NCBI RefSeq assembly: GCF_030445035.2
Contig: NC_080673.1
Location: 156,732,216 to 156,796,215 of the forward strand
Source of the DNA: Dasypus novemcinctus
Lineage: Eukaryota; Chordata; Mammalia; Cingulata; Dasypodidae
Direction of reading: 5' to 3'
Length of the DNA: 64,000 bases
Position 1 is the first letter of the stretch. Each line of letters starts with the position of its first letter. The position numbers were made by a program, and so were the translations under genes. Below are positions 1-10,489 of this stretch, piece after piece. The notes below the pieces were generated by a model that was not told the DNA's origin, made no database searches, and was given only the letters and a program-made list of their open reading frames with translations.

Positions 1-149
1 TTTTTTAAAAACCACATTATTTTTGTGGGGACATGTTGGTGTGGGTATATTTATTAAATAATACACAGTATAGTGTGGACTTAAGGGGTCCATGGTTTTC
101 ACCTAACTGGAAAAGGGGTCTGTGGAACAAAAAAGGTTAAGAACCCCTG
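1..149 (-). mobile_element. hAT-type miniature element, truncated by window edge
   Basis: Read on the minus strand from 149, this begins with the terminal motif CAGGGGTTCTTAACC and matches the copy at 33,416-33,996 along its whole visible length, including the shared 'ttatttaataaatata' core. The other copy has an 8-bp target duplication, which is why I place the family in the hAT superfamily. About 150 of an expected 190 bp are visible; the other end lies outside the window. It sits downstream of ZAR1 exon 3, inside the last ZAR1 intron. Confidence 0.6.
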
Positions 150-421
150 TGATAGTCTGAGTAACAGGTAAAGCAAGCCTTCTTCCACATTATGAGAGGA
201 AATTGTCAAGAGTTTAACTTGACTGAAGGATTGCAGGAGCACAAGGAAACTAACAGCTAGGCCCCCACTTCCCAGTTAAGTATTTTTATTACTCCTTCCT
301 GCCAAGAGATAGTCACAAACTAAGGTAACTAAGAAACCTAGCCTCTTCAGGAAATACATTTGAGACACTAAATCCCCATCTATTATCCTACTCAGATCCC
401 AAATGCAAACGTTTGTTTTAC

Positions 422-496
422 TTGACAGGTGATCTCTTCCACTCGGTAAGGGTTATATGATTTCTGACAAGTTCTGCAAAACTGCTTGAAGTAAAC
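422..496 (-). CDS. ZAR1: ZAR1 coding exon 3
   Basis: The acceptor is acag|GTT at 497/496 and the donor CAA|GTAAAA at 422/421. It is 75 bp, 25 codons. It encodes VYFKQFCRTCQKSYNPYR and ends at ITCQ, one residue before the next conserved cysteine pair, which belongs to the missing exon 4. Nothing in 1-421 encodes that exon. Confidence 0.93.
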
Positions 497-3040
497 CTGT
501 GATGAGAGAGAAAAAGTTAAAGCAAAAGTCCTCTTGACACTTGTCAAAAAGTGCCAGTAAACTAGGTATTTCTTACCTTGTTGGTGCCCTGTACACACCA
601 CACATAAGCACTTTCCCATCGGATGTTGCAGTCCTTGCAGTGATAATGGCCATATTTCTGCTCTAAGAACTGAACAACAGGATACCTGATTTTAACCAAC
701 ATGACATCTGAGTTATCTTTCATTTCAGAAACTGGAAAGGGTCTATTTGATACTTAAAATTGACAACTTCATCCCAGATCATGGAGGAAAGCAGAGTTAG
801 GTTCAGATAAGCCTCAAGTAAGCAATCAATCATTGGTCCAAAAAGCTTTTATTCCAGATTAATTTGACTCATAAAGCAGGTTGACAGCTGACGAAAATAG
901 ATGTTTTCCCTCAGTGGGGCAAGGGAAAAACCAAACATCCAGGGTTCTCTGACACAAATTCTTTAGGGAGGTCTTTTGTTTATAGGTTAAAGTCTGATTT
1001 TAACTTACATATGTGGAAGTGATTAAGCTGGAAAAAAAAAATAGAACAAGACCACATCATAAAATCATTTACGTTACATGCCCAAGGTCAAGTTATTTAC
1101 CCTGCTAGTCAAATTCCCACCAGACAGATGTGCATAAGTCATATTAATATAAACTGAAGCAGAATTACTGTATTCTTTAGCTTCCTTTCTTCCCTATCTG
1201 TGAGAAAAATTAGAAACAAGTCTCAGGAGTTAGAAATGGAAGAGGTTTTGGAGGGCACGTAAAAGGGATCTCACAGGTGAGCACACTGAAGCCAGGGAGG
1301 GTGAAGCCTTGTCTAAGATCAAACACGGCTCCTGAATGGCCAAGCTAGGATCAAGAGTCCTGGCTTCTCAATTCACTCTTCCTACCCGCCACCGAAATAG
1401 CCCGTAGGATGACTGTGAAGAAACAAAGGAAGCCTCCCCACACCTCTTTTGGGGGCTAATTCCCTGGGTTCCAATTGCCCTCAGTGCACGTCTAGCCCTG
1501 ACCCCCAAGCCTGCGCTCTCTCAGGTAGCACTGCAGAACTCACTCACTTCAAGCAGCATGGAATTCCTGGAAAGGTGCTTTTTAAAAGCAAGGAGAGCTC
1601 CTAAGGAAGGCACTTCAGAGGCTCTAGCTTCTTGTACACTGCGAGCTCAGAAAATGGCGGTAAGAATCAGCAGGACAGCTGAGCAGGTCGACTGTTTGCA
1701 GGCTTCTGCCACATTTAGTGTGGGCATGGGAGTGGGATCGTCGGAAATCGACTTTCCTGACGGTGACTTCGCCCTGTTTTCCGTTGTGTACATACCCACC
1801 CTGGGTCAACCAAATGTGGGGTCGAGCGGCCCAAGCGTCCAGTGTCAGGGTTTTTATTCTGCAAATATGCTCAGAAAAATAGCATCCAAAGGGCGTCTCC
1901 CTAGCCACGTTGCGCGGCCCATGTTTTACAATCCGTGCAAAGAAGAGTCACTCTACCTTAGATTCCACTGTTAGGGAAAGAAGACACCTGCGGCTGCAAG
2001 CGGCTGCGGATCACCGCCCGCTGAAGGAAGTTCGGCTCCCGCACGTGTCCCGAGCAACCCGAGGGCGAGCGCAGGGGCGCGGACCCCGGGGGCTCCCTTG
2101 CCGTGGCCGCCTCCCCTGACCCGCCCAGGCCGCTCACCTGGAAGCGCAGGCGCTCCTTGCTCAGCTCGGGGCTCCGCGGCGACGACCCCTCTCCCTTGCC
2201 GGCCGCCTCTTGGCTGCCCTCGGCCCTCTCCGCCGGCGGGGACTGCCTGGGACTCCTCGGCGCAGGCCCGACCTCGCCTCCCGGGGCTTCCCGGGGCGGC
2301 AGCGCGGGCTCCCCCGCAGGCTGCTCCCAGCTCGCCCGCACGGCGGCCGGCGCTTCGTCCTGCTGCTCCTCGGACTGCGGCCGCGGGGGCGCCTCCCTCT
2401 CCTCCGGGCCTTGAGCCCTTCGGGGCGGCCCGCGCTCTCGCTCCGCGGCCTCGGTCCCCTCCAGCAGGGCGGTGAGGCGGCGGGCGGCCACCGGGGAGTA
2501 CACGGCGACCGTGCGCGGGAAGCGCACGCACCGCGGGGCGCCGCTCGGAGGGCTGCCCTGCTCGCGGGGCCGCTGCGGGGAGGCCGAGCCGCCGCCGCGC
2601 GCGCCCCCCGTGCCGGGGCCGGCCGCGGGGCCGGGGTCGCGGGCCCGACGCACCAGTGTGCGCCGCCCCAGCGAGCACTGCACCGAGGCGTCGCGGCGCG
2701 GGTTCACCTGCACGCCCACGTCGCGGCTGCTGGCCCTGCGGGGCCACGGGGTGAGGCCCGGGCTCACCTGCGACAGGAGGGCCATGAGCTGCGCGCGCTG
2801 GTAGCTGTCGAAATACTCGGCGGCCATCACCTGTCCGCAGCCGGGGAGGGACGGCGAGGCGGCCGGCGTCAAGGAGGAAGACGAGCAGCAGGAAGCGGGA
2901 AGGTAAGCCTCGCCGCGGCGCCGCCAGCCGCCCCGGTCCGCCGCGCCTTTGCTCTTCGCCGCCCGCGGGCAAGGGTACGAGTAGGGGGCGCACGCCGGGT
3001 ACATGCAACCGTCCAGCCCCTCGTCCCCCCGGGAGGCCAT
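422..3040 (-). CDS. ZAR1: ZAR1 (zygote arrest 1), coding span of exons 1-3, 3' end missing
   Basis: ZAR1 is an oocyte-enriched RNA-binding protein needed for the oocyte-to-embryo transition. It binds maternal mRNAs and helps build the mitochondria-associated RNA store of mammalian oocytes (family knowledge). Three exons are visible: 3040-2138, 669-577 and 496-422, all phase 0, giving 356 or so residues. The N-terminus has the conserved tract MYPACAPYSY, then EYFDSYQRAQLMALLSQV (about residues 74-91), a RRDASVQCSLGRRTL block and VRFPRTVAVYSPVA. A long Pro/Glu/Arg-rich linker follows. Exons 2-3 carry the start of the C-terminal cysteine-rich domain (HCKDC, WCVQGTNK, FCRTCQ, ITCQ). The last exon, roughly 47 residues with the remaining CxxC pairs, is not in the window. 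The start at 3040 is chosen because the residues after it match the family; the frame stays open upstream to 3229 without homology. Confidence 0.93.
577..669 (-). CDS. ZAR1: ZAR1 coding exon 2
   Basis: The acceptor is tgttgttcag|TTC at 670/669 and the donor AAG|GTAAGA at 577/576. It is 93 bp, 31 codons in phase 0. It encodes the first CxxC pair (HCKDC) and the WESAYVWCVQGTNK tract of the ZAR1 zinc-binding domain. Confidence 0.93.
1245..1385 (-). repeat. MIR-type SINE in ZAR1 intron 1
   Basis: An antisense-looking MIR core is visible: 'acactgaagccagggagggtgaag' region, then 'cttgtctaagatcaaacacg' and a 'gccaagctaggatcaagagtcc' tail. It is diverged, as expected for an ancient mammal-wide element. 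The rest of intron 1 (670-2137) shows nothing else I recognise. Confidence 0.5.
2138..3040 (-). CDS. ZAR1: ZAR1 coding exon 1
   Basis: ATG is at 3040-3038 (context gcgtATGG). The reading frame is open for 301 codons to the donor CAG|GTGAGC at 2138/2137. The exon is very GC-rich and lies within a CpG island. The residues RLRFQ at the end join directly to FLEQKYG of exon 2, as in other mammals. Confidence 0.93.
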
Positions 3041-3076
3041 ACGCGCAGCCCCAGCCGCTCCCGCCCGCCGCTGCGC

Positions 3077-3086
3077 CCTAAATAGG
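3077..3086 (-). promoter_or_regulatory. CArG / TATA-like box upstream of ZAR1
   Basis: CCTATTTAGG on the minus strand is a perfect CC(A/T)6GG box and the only AT-rich island in the GC-rich promoter. It lies 37-46 nt before the ATG. It could act as a weak TATA element giving a very short 5' UTR, or as a serum-response-factor site. This is positional inference only. Confidence 0.4.
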
Positions 3087-4419
3087 CGGCCTGGCGCGGG
3101 CCGTCGCGGAGGCGTGGAAGGGCCTCGCCGCGCTGTGCGCGCTGCGCGCCTTTCCCTCCGCCGGCCTCGTGTACCCCAGTCCCGACCGACGGGGCTCCTT
3201 CCCGATCCTCTCCGTGAGGAAGTTCTCACAGCGGGAGGTTGGCACCCTCAGACGTCCTGGAAAGAGGGTTTTCTTTGCGATGAAAGAACTCATTTTTAGT
3301 GAGCTCGTCCGGGTTGAGATGAAGGGGACTCCAACAAGGGACCACTAGCGTGGGGATTCGCCGAGCCAGGTGGGCCCCAGAGCCTGATTGTCCAGGTGTG
3401 CGCGCTGCTCGGGAACTGAGGGGCCCGGTGCGTCTGGGCTGATGAGCGTGAACGCGAAGGGGTGGGGGAGCTGCTTTGGGTCTGTTAGCTAGGAGTTCAG
3501 GGTACCGTTCATCTGACAATTCTACCGGGGGAACCCAGTCAGTAAACGGACAGGGACGCCCCCTACCGCACCCATATCTAGGCTGTTTTGTTCCCTGGAG
3601 CACGATCCCCCCATCCCCTCTTTCCTCCCTGGAGCACGTTTCCTCATCCCGGACTTGAGTGACCGAAGAGTGACCAAGGAGGTGTTTTTGAGTGATGACT
3701 CTCACTGTCTCCAGGATGGATAATAGTCCCATAAATGTTCCTAACCAAATCTTGGATTTGGGGTGTGTATGCATAAATGCTGAAGAGCAAATCATCTCCA
3801 ACTGGAAAGAAAACACCTTCTCAGGAAACATGATGGCTGTTCAGACAGATATCAGATCAAGTAATCAAATACGTCAATGTAATTTTTCTCTGATTTGATA
3901 CAGATTTGACAGTAACATACTATACTCTTACATTGTTTAATTGATCTGTTTTGGAATTTCTCTGAATACAGGTCAAAATTCAACATTGTCAAGTATTTAT
4001 AAGTTGAGTAGAGCACACTTTTTAACAATCACATTAAATTCAATTATGCTTTACAAATAGAGCTTGTTGTCACTCACAAGATAGTGTACCACCATTCTAC
4101 ATTTCCAAGACCCTATTTTCTAAGAACTTGCATGGTTGAAACAGTCACAGAAATTGGTAATGCTGAAAACCAGAAAGCACATTTATCTAGCAGGCCTCAC
4201 TTTAGCAGTCTCAGGTAGAGGTTATATTACATTATGATTTGTAATCGGTGAAAATGCTTGGTTAATACACCAATGCAACCTTATAATAGGAAGATCATAA
4301 TTGTTACATGTGTGATAATATGAACCAATTGGTATCTTTTATGTTAAGCCATATTCACTACCACTGACCATAAATATGTAAAATTTCAGCAAGATGGAAG
4401 CTCTTGTGTATCCCCATGC
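3087..4419. other. Interval between SLC10A4 stop and ZAR1 promoter
   Basis: Only 1.38 kb separates the SLC10A4 stop codon from the ZAR1 ATG. It must hold both the SLC10A4 3' UTR and the ZAR1 upstream region. A variant polyadenylation signal ATTAAA on the minus strand at 3941-3936 is a candidate SLC10A4 end, about 480 nt after the stop. No canonical AATAAA is seen on that strand. No repeat is recognised. Confidence 0.5.
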
Positions 4420-4932
4420 TTAGAGGGAAGTCTGGGTGGTTTCCATCATCATTAAATTATCTGCTTTCACTGTGCCATAGGAAGTGTCTGCCATTTCCTC
4501 TTCTTTTAGTTTTTTATAAGAAATATCTATATCGTCATCTTCATCTAAAGGATCTCGCTTGTGCAATATTTCACTACCATACATTTTATATATTAAAACA
4601 AAAATCCCTGCTTCTGCAGACTGGAAAAGGGCATAAAGCAAGGGAAACATGTACATGCTTCCTATGAGTCGTGGTGGAAAAGCCAGTTTTAAAATGGCAG
4701 TGCAGAGCTGCACATTCTGACTACCTGTTTCCAGACATACAGTCCTCTTGCAGTTGGGTGGAAGATGGAAGAGGGTGGCTAAGCCAAAGCCTGAGGCATA
4801 GCCTGCCAAAGGCATAAAAATTGCTATCCCGTAAACAGTTGCAGGGATACTTGCCAGCAGTTCCGGTCCCAACATAGTGCCAGTCATTATGAAAAGTACC
4901 ACCAGAGTCACTAGGAGAGACCACAGGGAAAC
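4420..4932 (-). CDS. SLC10A4: SLC10A4 coding exon 3 with stop
   Basis: The acceptor is ttacttag|GTT at 4933/4932 in phase 0. It is 513 bp including TAA at 4422-4420. It encodes residues 270-439: VSLWSLLVTLVVLF, the ETGSQNVQLC motif and the acidic cytoplasmic tail. Confidence 0.96.
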   Translation of the reverse strand, partial: VSLWSLLVTLVVLFIMTGTMLGPELLASIPATVYGIAIFMPLAGYASGFGLATLFHLPPNCKRTVCLETGSQNVQLCTAILKLAFPPRLIGSMYMFPLLYALFQSAEAGIFVLIYKMYGSEILHKRDPLDEDDDIDISYKKLKEEEMADTSYGTVKADNLMMMETTQTSL

Positions 4933-7233
4933 CTAAGTAACAGAAAATGGATAGACAAGCCATCAAATATAAGATAGCTGGAAAGGAATTCAAGTAAGAG
5001 AATCACATTCTCGCAAAAAGAGACCCATCTAGTCTGAACACCCACACAAAATGGAGAACTTTGCCATAAATTTCTGAAGATGGTAGGTCACCTCTTCAGG
5101 GGGCATCCAGATCCATGCTGGACATTAGGAGACCTGTCCTTATGTTTAGTGACAACAGGGTCTTCTAGAACCTCTAGCCATTGTCTTGGATATGCCCTCA
5201 GGAGCAACAAAGGCCAGTCTACTCCTGAATGACAACTCTTCAAATGTTTAAAAAAGTTATAAGGCGCAAAGCAAAGCTTCTCTCCAAGCAGATTGTACCC
5301 GGACCTTCAGCCTCCATCATATCATTTTGTTTTGGAGTCCTTTTCATTTGTGACAGTGCTTTTCATTTGCAAATGTGCTTCCTAAAATGGAACAATTAGA
5401 ATTGAGCCCAATACCCCAGGTATGGTCTGATGAATAGAGTGGACAAGGGGACTTTTGCTTTCCCTGAACAGAACCCCATGTTCTTCATAGAAATCAGTTC
5501 TGGTTTTACACGAGATGAAAGGCTATTAAAATTCATGAAACTTAAAAGTGTGATAATTTTAACTTTCAAAATACTTTGTATCACAGAGGATTATTAGCAA
5601 TATTGGAAAAATTATCAATTCCTAGATTAAGAGAAAATATAAGAAGTGAAGAATTTGTAATTTTGCAACTACTGCCTTTTTATGTCTCTAAGAAATTTCA
5701 GACTTGTAAGTCTCTATTGATGCTTAGAGTTACTATAATAGATGGGTTTTTAGATATATTACAGCCGGTTCTGTTTAAAAGTGTCACCTTAATCTTCTGA
5801 TGGGTATATATCACTCATTCAAGTAAAACAGGGTGTGTAAATAATAAGGTGAAAACCTGAAAATTCCTTTCATAGTTCTCCTTCAGATTGGTAGTTAACT
5901 TATTTTTAAAAGGGGGTGGAGAGGTGAGAGGAAGAATAGAGATCCATGGAGAACAACGCAGAGTGGTCCTTTTGTCAGGAAACAGCTGTCAGGAGTTTGT
6001 GAGATTGGCATACACATTATACTCTTTTTGAAAAATTAAAATTTATCTGGGCTGATCAAAATTCTAGAGGATGCTGAAATTATTATATAAGGTATTCATA
6101 ATACAAGTATATAATTGTCAGACAAATTTACAAATCAATGTTTTTATTAAGTTTCAAACTGTGTCCCCATTTGAAAGCATTGACAGGAAATCTGTGAGTC
6201 TCCATTTTGAATATATGGCTCCAAAGTTTCCTATGAACTACTTTAAGTTATTTGGGTGAGTATTGATATTGAACGCTCATTTTTAAAGTATTTTTTGCAA
6301 AAGTATAACAATTTACAAACCATATCTTAATAGTAATAGTGTGCTGGTTAAGGAATAGGAATAGTTTCACATTAAATGCAAAGCTAGCTAAACTTATTGT
6401 CTTTTATTCAAACATATTTCTTTTGTTTTTAGTGTGTAAATAGCTCATTTAATCCACTTTCTCTTAGAATTAAGGTATTATGGTAAATGCCATCACATTA
6501 ACAATCTTACTGTAATGATTAAACTTAAAAAGTTCCTTAATGCAAATCAGGATTATCTATGGCTATCTTAAATATTTAATATGAATATATATAATAAACA
6601 TATGTGTATATATATGTTTATTATAGAGTATGTATATATGTTTATTATATAGAGCAGGATTTCTTTTACTCAAGGCTGGATATATATATAGAAAAGCCTC
6701 TATTTTTCATATTAATAAAAGTTATTACCCCTGTACAATCAGCCTAAGTAAAATACAGATTATATATTCTTAAATCTACATAATTGAAATGTTGGATCAC
6801 TCCTTTTTCATTTGTCTTAAAGAATTTCCTTATGCATTTTACAGTAGGTACGTATTTTACTTGACTGATTTCCAAAATGAGAATCCTATTCGTGGTTATT
6901 TAAAAAAAATTTTTTTAGGCAGTACCAGAGATTGAAACCAGGACCTCCTACATGGGAAGCAGGCGTCAACCACTTGAGTTACATCTGCTCCCTGGTTAAT
7001 TCTTAATCAGCATTATTTTTGAGTCCTCAAAAAGTTGTTTTAATTGGGGAGTGGATGTAACTCAAGTGGTTGAGCACCTGCTTCCCATGTACCAGGCCCC
7101 AGTTCAATACCCAGTACCTCCTAAAAACAAACAAACCAAAAATCCAATTCTTATTGGGGAGTAGATAGAGCTTAGTGGTTGAGCACCTGTTTCCCATGTA
7201 CAAGGTCCTGGGTTCAATCCCCAGTACCTTCAA

Positions 7234-7271
<38 letters not shown>

Positions 7272-9863
7272 GGAAGTTTAATTTACAATTATCTAAAAAT
7301 TTTTCTCGAGTCAACTCTTAGAAAATCTCTACTGTTACCAAAAAAAAAGCATTTTTAAAAAAATAAAACAGTATTAAAATATTTTACAAAATAATATAAA
7401 TTCCCCCATCCTTTCATTGGCTTTAGGAACCATATAAAATGCTGCAATGGGGAAAGAAAATTTAGTAATGGCAATATAATCTACATTCTTTATCCAGAAT
7501 CCAATTTTATTTTGAGTTCAAAAATGAATATTTTGTGTATTCTATTATATTGCCACAATTTGACTTTACAATTGCTTTAGTCTTATTAGTGTCAGATTTA
7601 TTTTTTTTAAATTAAAACATTTTTAAAGGATCTTATTACAGGGCTTCTCAGAAGTAAAATTCTGGTTATGAAAATATAGTCATGCATTTCTAAAATACTG
7701 CACAAATTCTATTAAAATAATTTTATTTAATCTGCTTTAATTTTTAATAACGTACAGTTTGCTAGTGCCATTTCATTGCATGGTCACCCCCTCATTCCAT
7801 TAGTAGTCTCCTCTCCACCAGTAGTGATAGTTTTCTTGTCTTATTTTAGTTAAGCTGTGTTTTTTGTTTGTTTTGTTTTTGAGTTACCAGAGGCTGGGTA
7901 TTGACTCTGGGACCTTGTATGTGGGAAGGTGGCCCTCAACCTCTGAGCCACATTGGTTTCCCTGAGTTGTTTTTTCATTCATTTTGCTTGTTGTTTTTGT
8001 TTTTTACAGGAAGCCCTGGGAACTGAAACCGGTACCTCCCTTGTGGGAGGTGGGCACTCAACCCCTTGAGCATATCTGCTCCTGAGTTAATTTTAATTAA
8101 ATCTACCATTTTAGGAATTCTAAAAGATGGAGGTTATCTGTGCTGCCTAATTATTATTATTTTTTAGTTTATCCAAGCAAGTGCTGTCAAGCCCTTTCTC
8201 CTCTTTTCCAAACTTGTTAGCATTTCAGCCATGAGCCAGACACAAGGACTCAGAGACACAGTGTGTCAATTGAGGCGTGACCTTACCTTCACAATGTAGT
8301 CAGCCACACGGTTATATTTGTAGCGAATGAAGACACCCAACCCAATAGGGATGAGAGTGCTGCAGAGAGTCAGAGTCACTGCCCCTAGGGGTAGTAATTG
8401 CACAAGGGGGGTGTTGATCCAAGCTCTGCTGTAGATCCACAAGCAGAGGGGCATCAAGAACAGGGCCAGAAGCGTGGAGGAGATGGTCATGATGATGCTG
8501 CAGAAAGGGGAACGAGCAGAAGTCAGAATGATCTTTGAGCCAAAGAGCCAGCCAACCTCTTCCTGCACACTGGGTAGAGGGGAAAGAGGCCAAGGACAAG
8601 TTCCCAGGACCGACTTCATTGGAAGCGCTGAGAGGGCAGCTCTCTAAACCCAGCAGAAACAGTGAACCCGAGGCAGAAAAAAATAAGTCAGGCCGCTGCC
8701 CCAGGCTTTAAAAAGCCTAACGAGTTTGAGTCTGGATGAGATTTTGAGGGCAAGGAACATCTTTCTTTTCCTTTTTAAAATTTTAATCCTCCGGAGCACC
8801 TTGTAATGTTAAATATGGTAAAGCTGCTGAATACTACTTGTTGGGTTTGAACTGAATTATACTGAACTCTATAGGAGAATACATTAGGGGAGCCAGTAGT
8901 CCTATTTTGCGATTATGTTCTTGGCGAGTCCTCATTCCAGACTTGTCATTTCCTTTGTCTCCAGCGGCAGATGCCCTCCCTGCGCTGACAACTCACCGCT
9001 TGGAGAGCGAGGTCGCGCAGCTGCAGGGTCACCACGAGCAGAAACTCTGAGACCCTGAGAGTAGCGTCCTCCGCGCCCCGCCGCCCCCACGACCCCACCT
9101 CTTCACATCTCCCCTTCCTTCCAAAACCCGCCGTCAACCTTTCTCTCCACTTTCTCCTTCCACTTCTCCCTCCCAACACCTCTACTCCCCTGCTCCTCCT
9201 TCACCCGGGGCGGCGAAGGCGGCTGGTGGGGACGAGAAAGATGCCTGCAGCCTAGACAGACCCGTACCTGAGGTTCATGTCGCCGTCAACCAGCAGGGAC
9301 ATGAGGTTGGAGAGATTCCCGCCGGGACAGCAGCCACACAGGAGCACCGCCACGGCGGCCACCTCGTCCAGCGAGAAGACGAGCGCCAGCAGGAAGGCCA
9401 GCAGCGGCAGGAAGCCGAACTGGCAGATCGCCGCCAGCAGCGCGCCCACGGGCCGGCGGACGTGCGCCCCGAAGTGGTTCACGTCCACCGTGCAGCCCAG
9501 GCCCAGCATGGTGATGCACAGGGCGGCGCCCGCCAACACGTTCAGCCCGTGGTTCAGCGGCGTGTCCCAGAACGGGGCGTCGTGCGCCGCCCAGAGCCGG
9601 GGGAACGGCGAAGGGCCCTGGCGCGCGGCGCCGCCTGCCCAGCTGCTGGCCGTGGGCCCCGGGGTCGCCGCCGCGCCGGGGCTGAAGCTCAGGCTCGCAC
9701 CTGGCGCGAGGCCGAGGCCGGGGCCGGCGCGGGGGCTGAAGGAAGGAGAGAGGGGGAAGTCCAGGCCGGCGCTCGGGCTGCTGGCATTGGGCGACAGCGT
9801 GTAGTTGTCGGGCTGCAGAGGGGACGGGGCGAAGGACTGGGTTTCATTGTCGGCGCCGTCCAT
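4420..9863 (-). CDS. SLC10A4: SLC10A4, orphan bile-acid-cotransporter-family vesicular protein, complete (3 exons)
   Basis: SLC10A4 belongs to the sodium/bile acid cotransporter family (SLC10) but is an orphan carrier found on synaptic vesicles of cholinergic and monoaminergic neurons and in mast cells (family knowledge). The three exons join in frame to 439 residues, close to the human length. Residues 1-95 are a Pro/Ser/Gly-rich N-terminal segment with three N-glycosylation sequons (N6, N20, N26). Hydrophobic segments begin near residue 103 (GLNVLAGAALCITMLGLGC). The family core is seen as LLCGCCPGGNLSN (about 174-186) and ETGSQNVQLC (338-347), which correspond to the sodium-site regions of SLC10 proteins. 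The C-terminus is acidic (DEDDDIDISYKKLKEEE). Intron 1 (8498-9267) is repeat-free with a pyrimidine-rich run at 9096-9210; intron 2 (4933-8286) carries SINEs. No disabling change is seen. Confidence 0.97.
5060..5470 (-). mobile_element. L3/CR1-like LINE fragment in SLC10A4 intron 2
   Basis: The order of motifs resembles a CR1-class 3' end in antisense: 'cctgaatgacaactcttcaa', 'gctTCTCTCCAAGCAGATTG', 'cctaaaatggaacaattaga' and 'ccccaggtatggtctgatga'. It is highly diverged, so the class is tentative. Confidence 0.45.
6585..6690. repeat. AT-rich simple repeat
   Basis: Alternating TA runs with three near-copies of 'tatatatgtttattat' form a low-complexity block in SLC10A4 intron 2. Confidence 0.7.
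6905..6994 (-). mobile_element. DAS-type SINE monomer, antisense
   Basis: Poly-T then 'ggcagtaccagagattgaaac', 'cctcctacatgggaagcagg' and 'cacttgagttacatctgctc', the reverse complement of the tRNA-like head. In the SLC10A4 transcript it is in sense orientation. Confidence 0.8.
7047..7140 (+). mobile_element. DAS-type SINE monomer, sense
   Basis: Head 'ggggagtggatgtaactcaa' through 'cagttcaatacccagtacct', followed by an A-rich tail (aaaaacaaacaaacc). Confidence 0.85.
7156..7235 (+). mobile_element. DAS-type SINE monomer, sense, ending in a CA microsatellite
   Basis: Head 'ggggagtagatagagcttag', B-box-like 'gggttcaatccccag', then the tail grades into the CA repeat. Confidence 0.85.
7236..7268 (+). 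repeat. (AC)n microsatellite
   Basis: About 16 uninterrupted AC units, grown from the tail of the preceding SINE. Confidence 0.95.
7861..8092 (-). mobile_element. Dimeric DAS-type SINE, antisense
   Basis: Two antisense heads in series: 7875-7965 ('gagttaccagaggctgggta' ... 'gagccacattggtttccctgag') and 8005-8092 ('aggaagccctgggaactgaa' ... 'gagcatatctgctcctgag'), joined by a T-rich linker. The same two-unit arrangement recurs at 55,214-56,440 and 61,425-61,652. Confidence 0.8.
8287..8497 (-). CDS. SLC10A4: SLC10A4 coding exon 2
   Basis: The acceptor is tttctgcag|C at 8498/8497 and the donor AAG|GTAAGG at 8287/8286. It is 211 bp and encodes residues 199-269, from SIIMTISSTLLALFLMPL to RVADYIVK, including two transmembrane segments. 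Confidence 0.96.
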
Positions 9864-10195
9864 GGTGCGGTCGCCGGGAGGCCCCTGCCTGCGCCGCGGA
9901 CTTGTGCCCCCCTCGTGCCGCGCGCGCCTCCCTCGGTCCTTCGGTGCCCGCCGTCCGTCTGTCGTCTGGCGGTCCACAGCCCCAGCACCCGGCCGCACCG
10001 CCAGCTCGGCTCGGGGCGCTCGGCCGCGCGCCGCTGACGTCCCCGGCGGCGTGGGGCCCGGCGGGTCGGTGCCGCGCGCCCCGCTCCGTGGCCGCCCGCT
10101 GGCTGGCGCTCGGGAAAGCGCAGACCTCGAGGGTGAGCCCGGGCGCAGGCCCCGCCCCTCCGCCCGAGGCTGACGGCCCTCCTCCGAATCCCCGG
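9255..10195. promoter_or_regulatory. CpG island over SLC10A4 exon 1 and promoter
   Basis: Dense CG dinucleotides cover exon 1 and about 330 bp upstream. A CRE-like TGACGTCC lies at 10,035-10,042. No TATA box is seen, consistent with a CpG-island promoter reading leftwards. Confidence 0.8.
9268..9863 (-). CDS. SLC10A4: SLC10A4 coding exon 1
   Basis: ATG is at 9863-9861 in a strong Kozak context (ACCATGG). The donor is CTCAG|GTACGG at 9268/9267. It is 596 bp, 198 codons plus two bases, ending in the MNL tract whose next serine codon is split by the intron. Confidence 0.96.
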
Positions 10196-10489
10196 TAAGC
10201 GGTCTGTTGGAGTGTAGCTGGGGTCGAACAAAGACCTGACAAAGGAAAAGAAGGGGAAAAAACGTGCTGGCTGCTTCTCAAGTTCTCTGAGGGGCTCTGC
10301 CTCTTTGGTAATGAAATCTGGAGGCTCAGACACACAGGGTAGGACAAAAAAAAAAAAAAGAAAACAACCATTAAATAAAAGCTTATCTACACACGTTCAG
10401 TGAGCATCAAGAGCGTGGCTTGGTATGAGCGATTCTCTGAGGCAGGAAAACACAATGTCTGGCTTTATTCGGCAAACAATTTTAATAAG

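Larger units (their letters stand above)
1985..3230. promoter_or_regulatory. CpG island over ZAR1 exon 1 and promoter
   Basis: A dense run of CG dinucleotides and very high GC content covers intron 1 start, all of exon 1 and about 190 bp upstream of the ATG. Both edges fall off sharply into AT-rich DNA. Long open frames on the opposite strand here are a by-product of the GC content. Confidence 0.85.

Noticed and set aside
1558-1974. 138-codon plus-strand frame in ZAR1 intron 1
   Set aside because: No recognisable domain, no splice or promoter context, and it overlaps intronic sequence of the opposite-strand gene.
2210-3085. 291-codon open frame on the plus strand across ZAR1 exon 1
   Set aside because: It is antisense to a conserved exon in a CpG island; GC-rich DNA lacks stop codons by chance, and the translation is Arg/Ala/Gly-rich with no family resemblance.
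9462-10037. 191-codon plus-strand frame opposite SLC10A4 exon 1
   Set aside because: Same cause: GC-rich shadow of a real exon.
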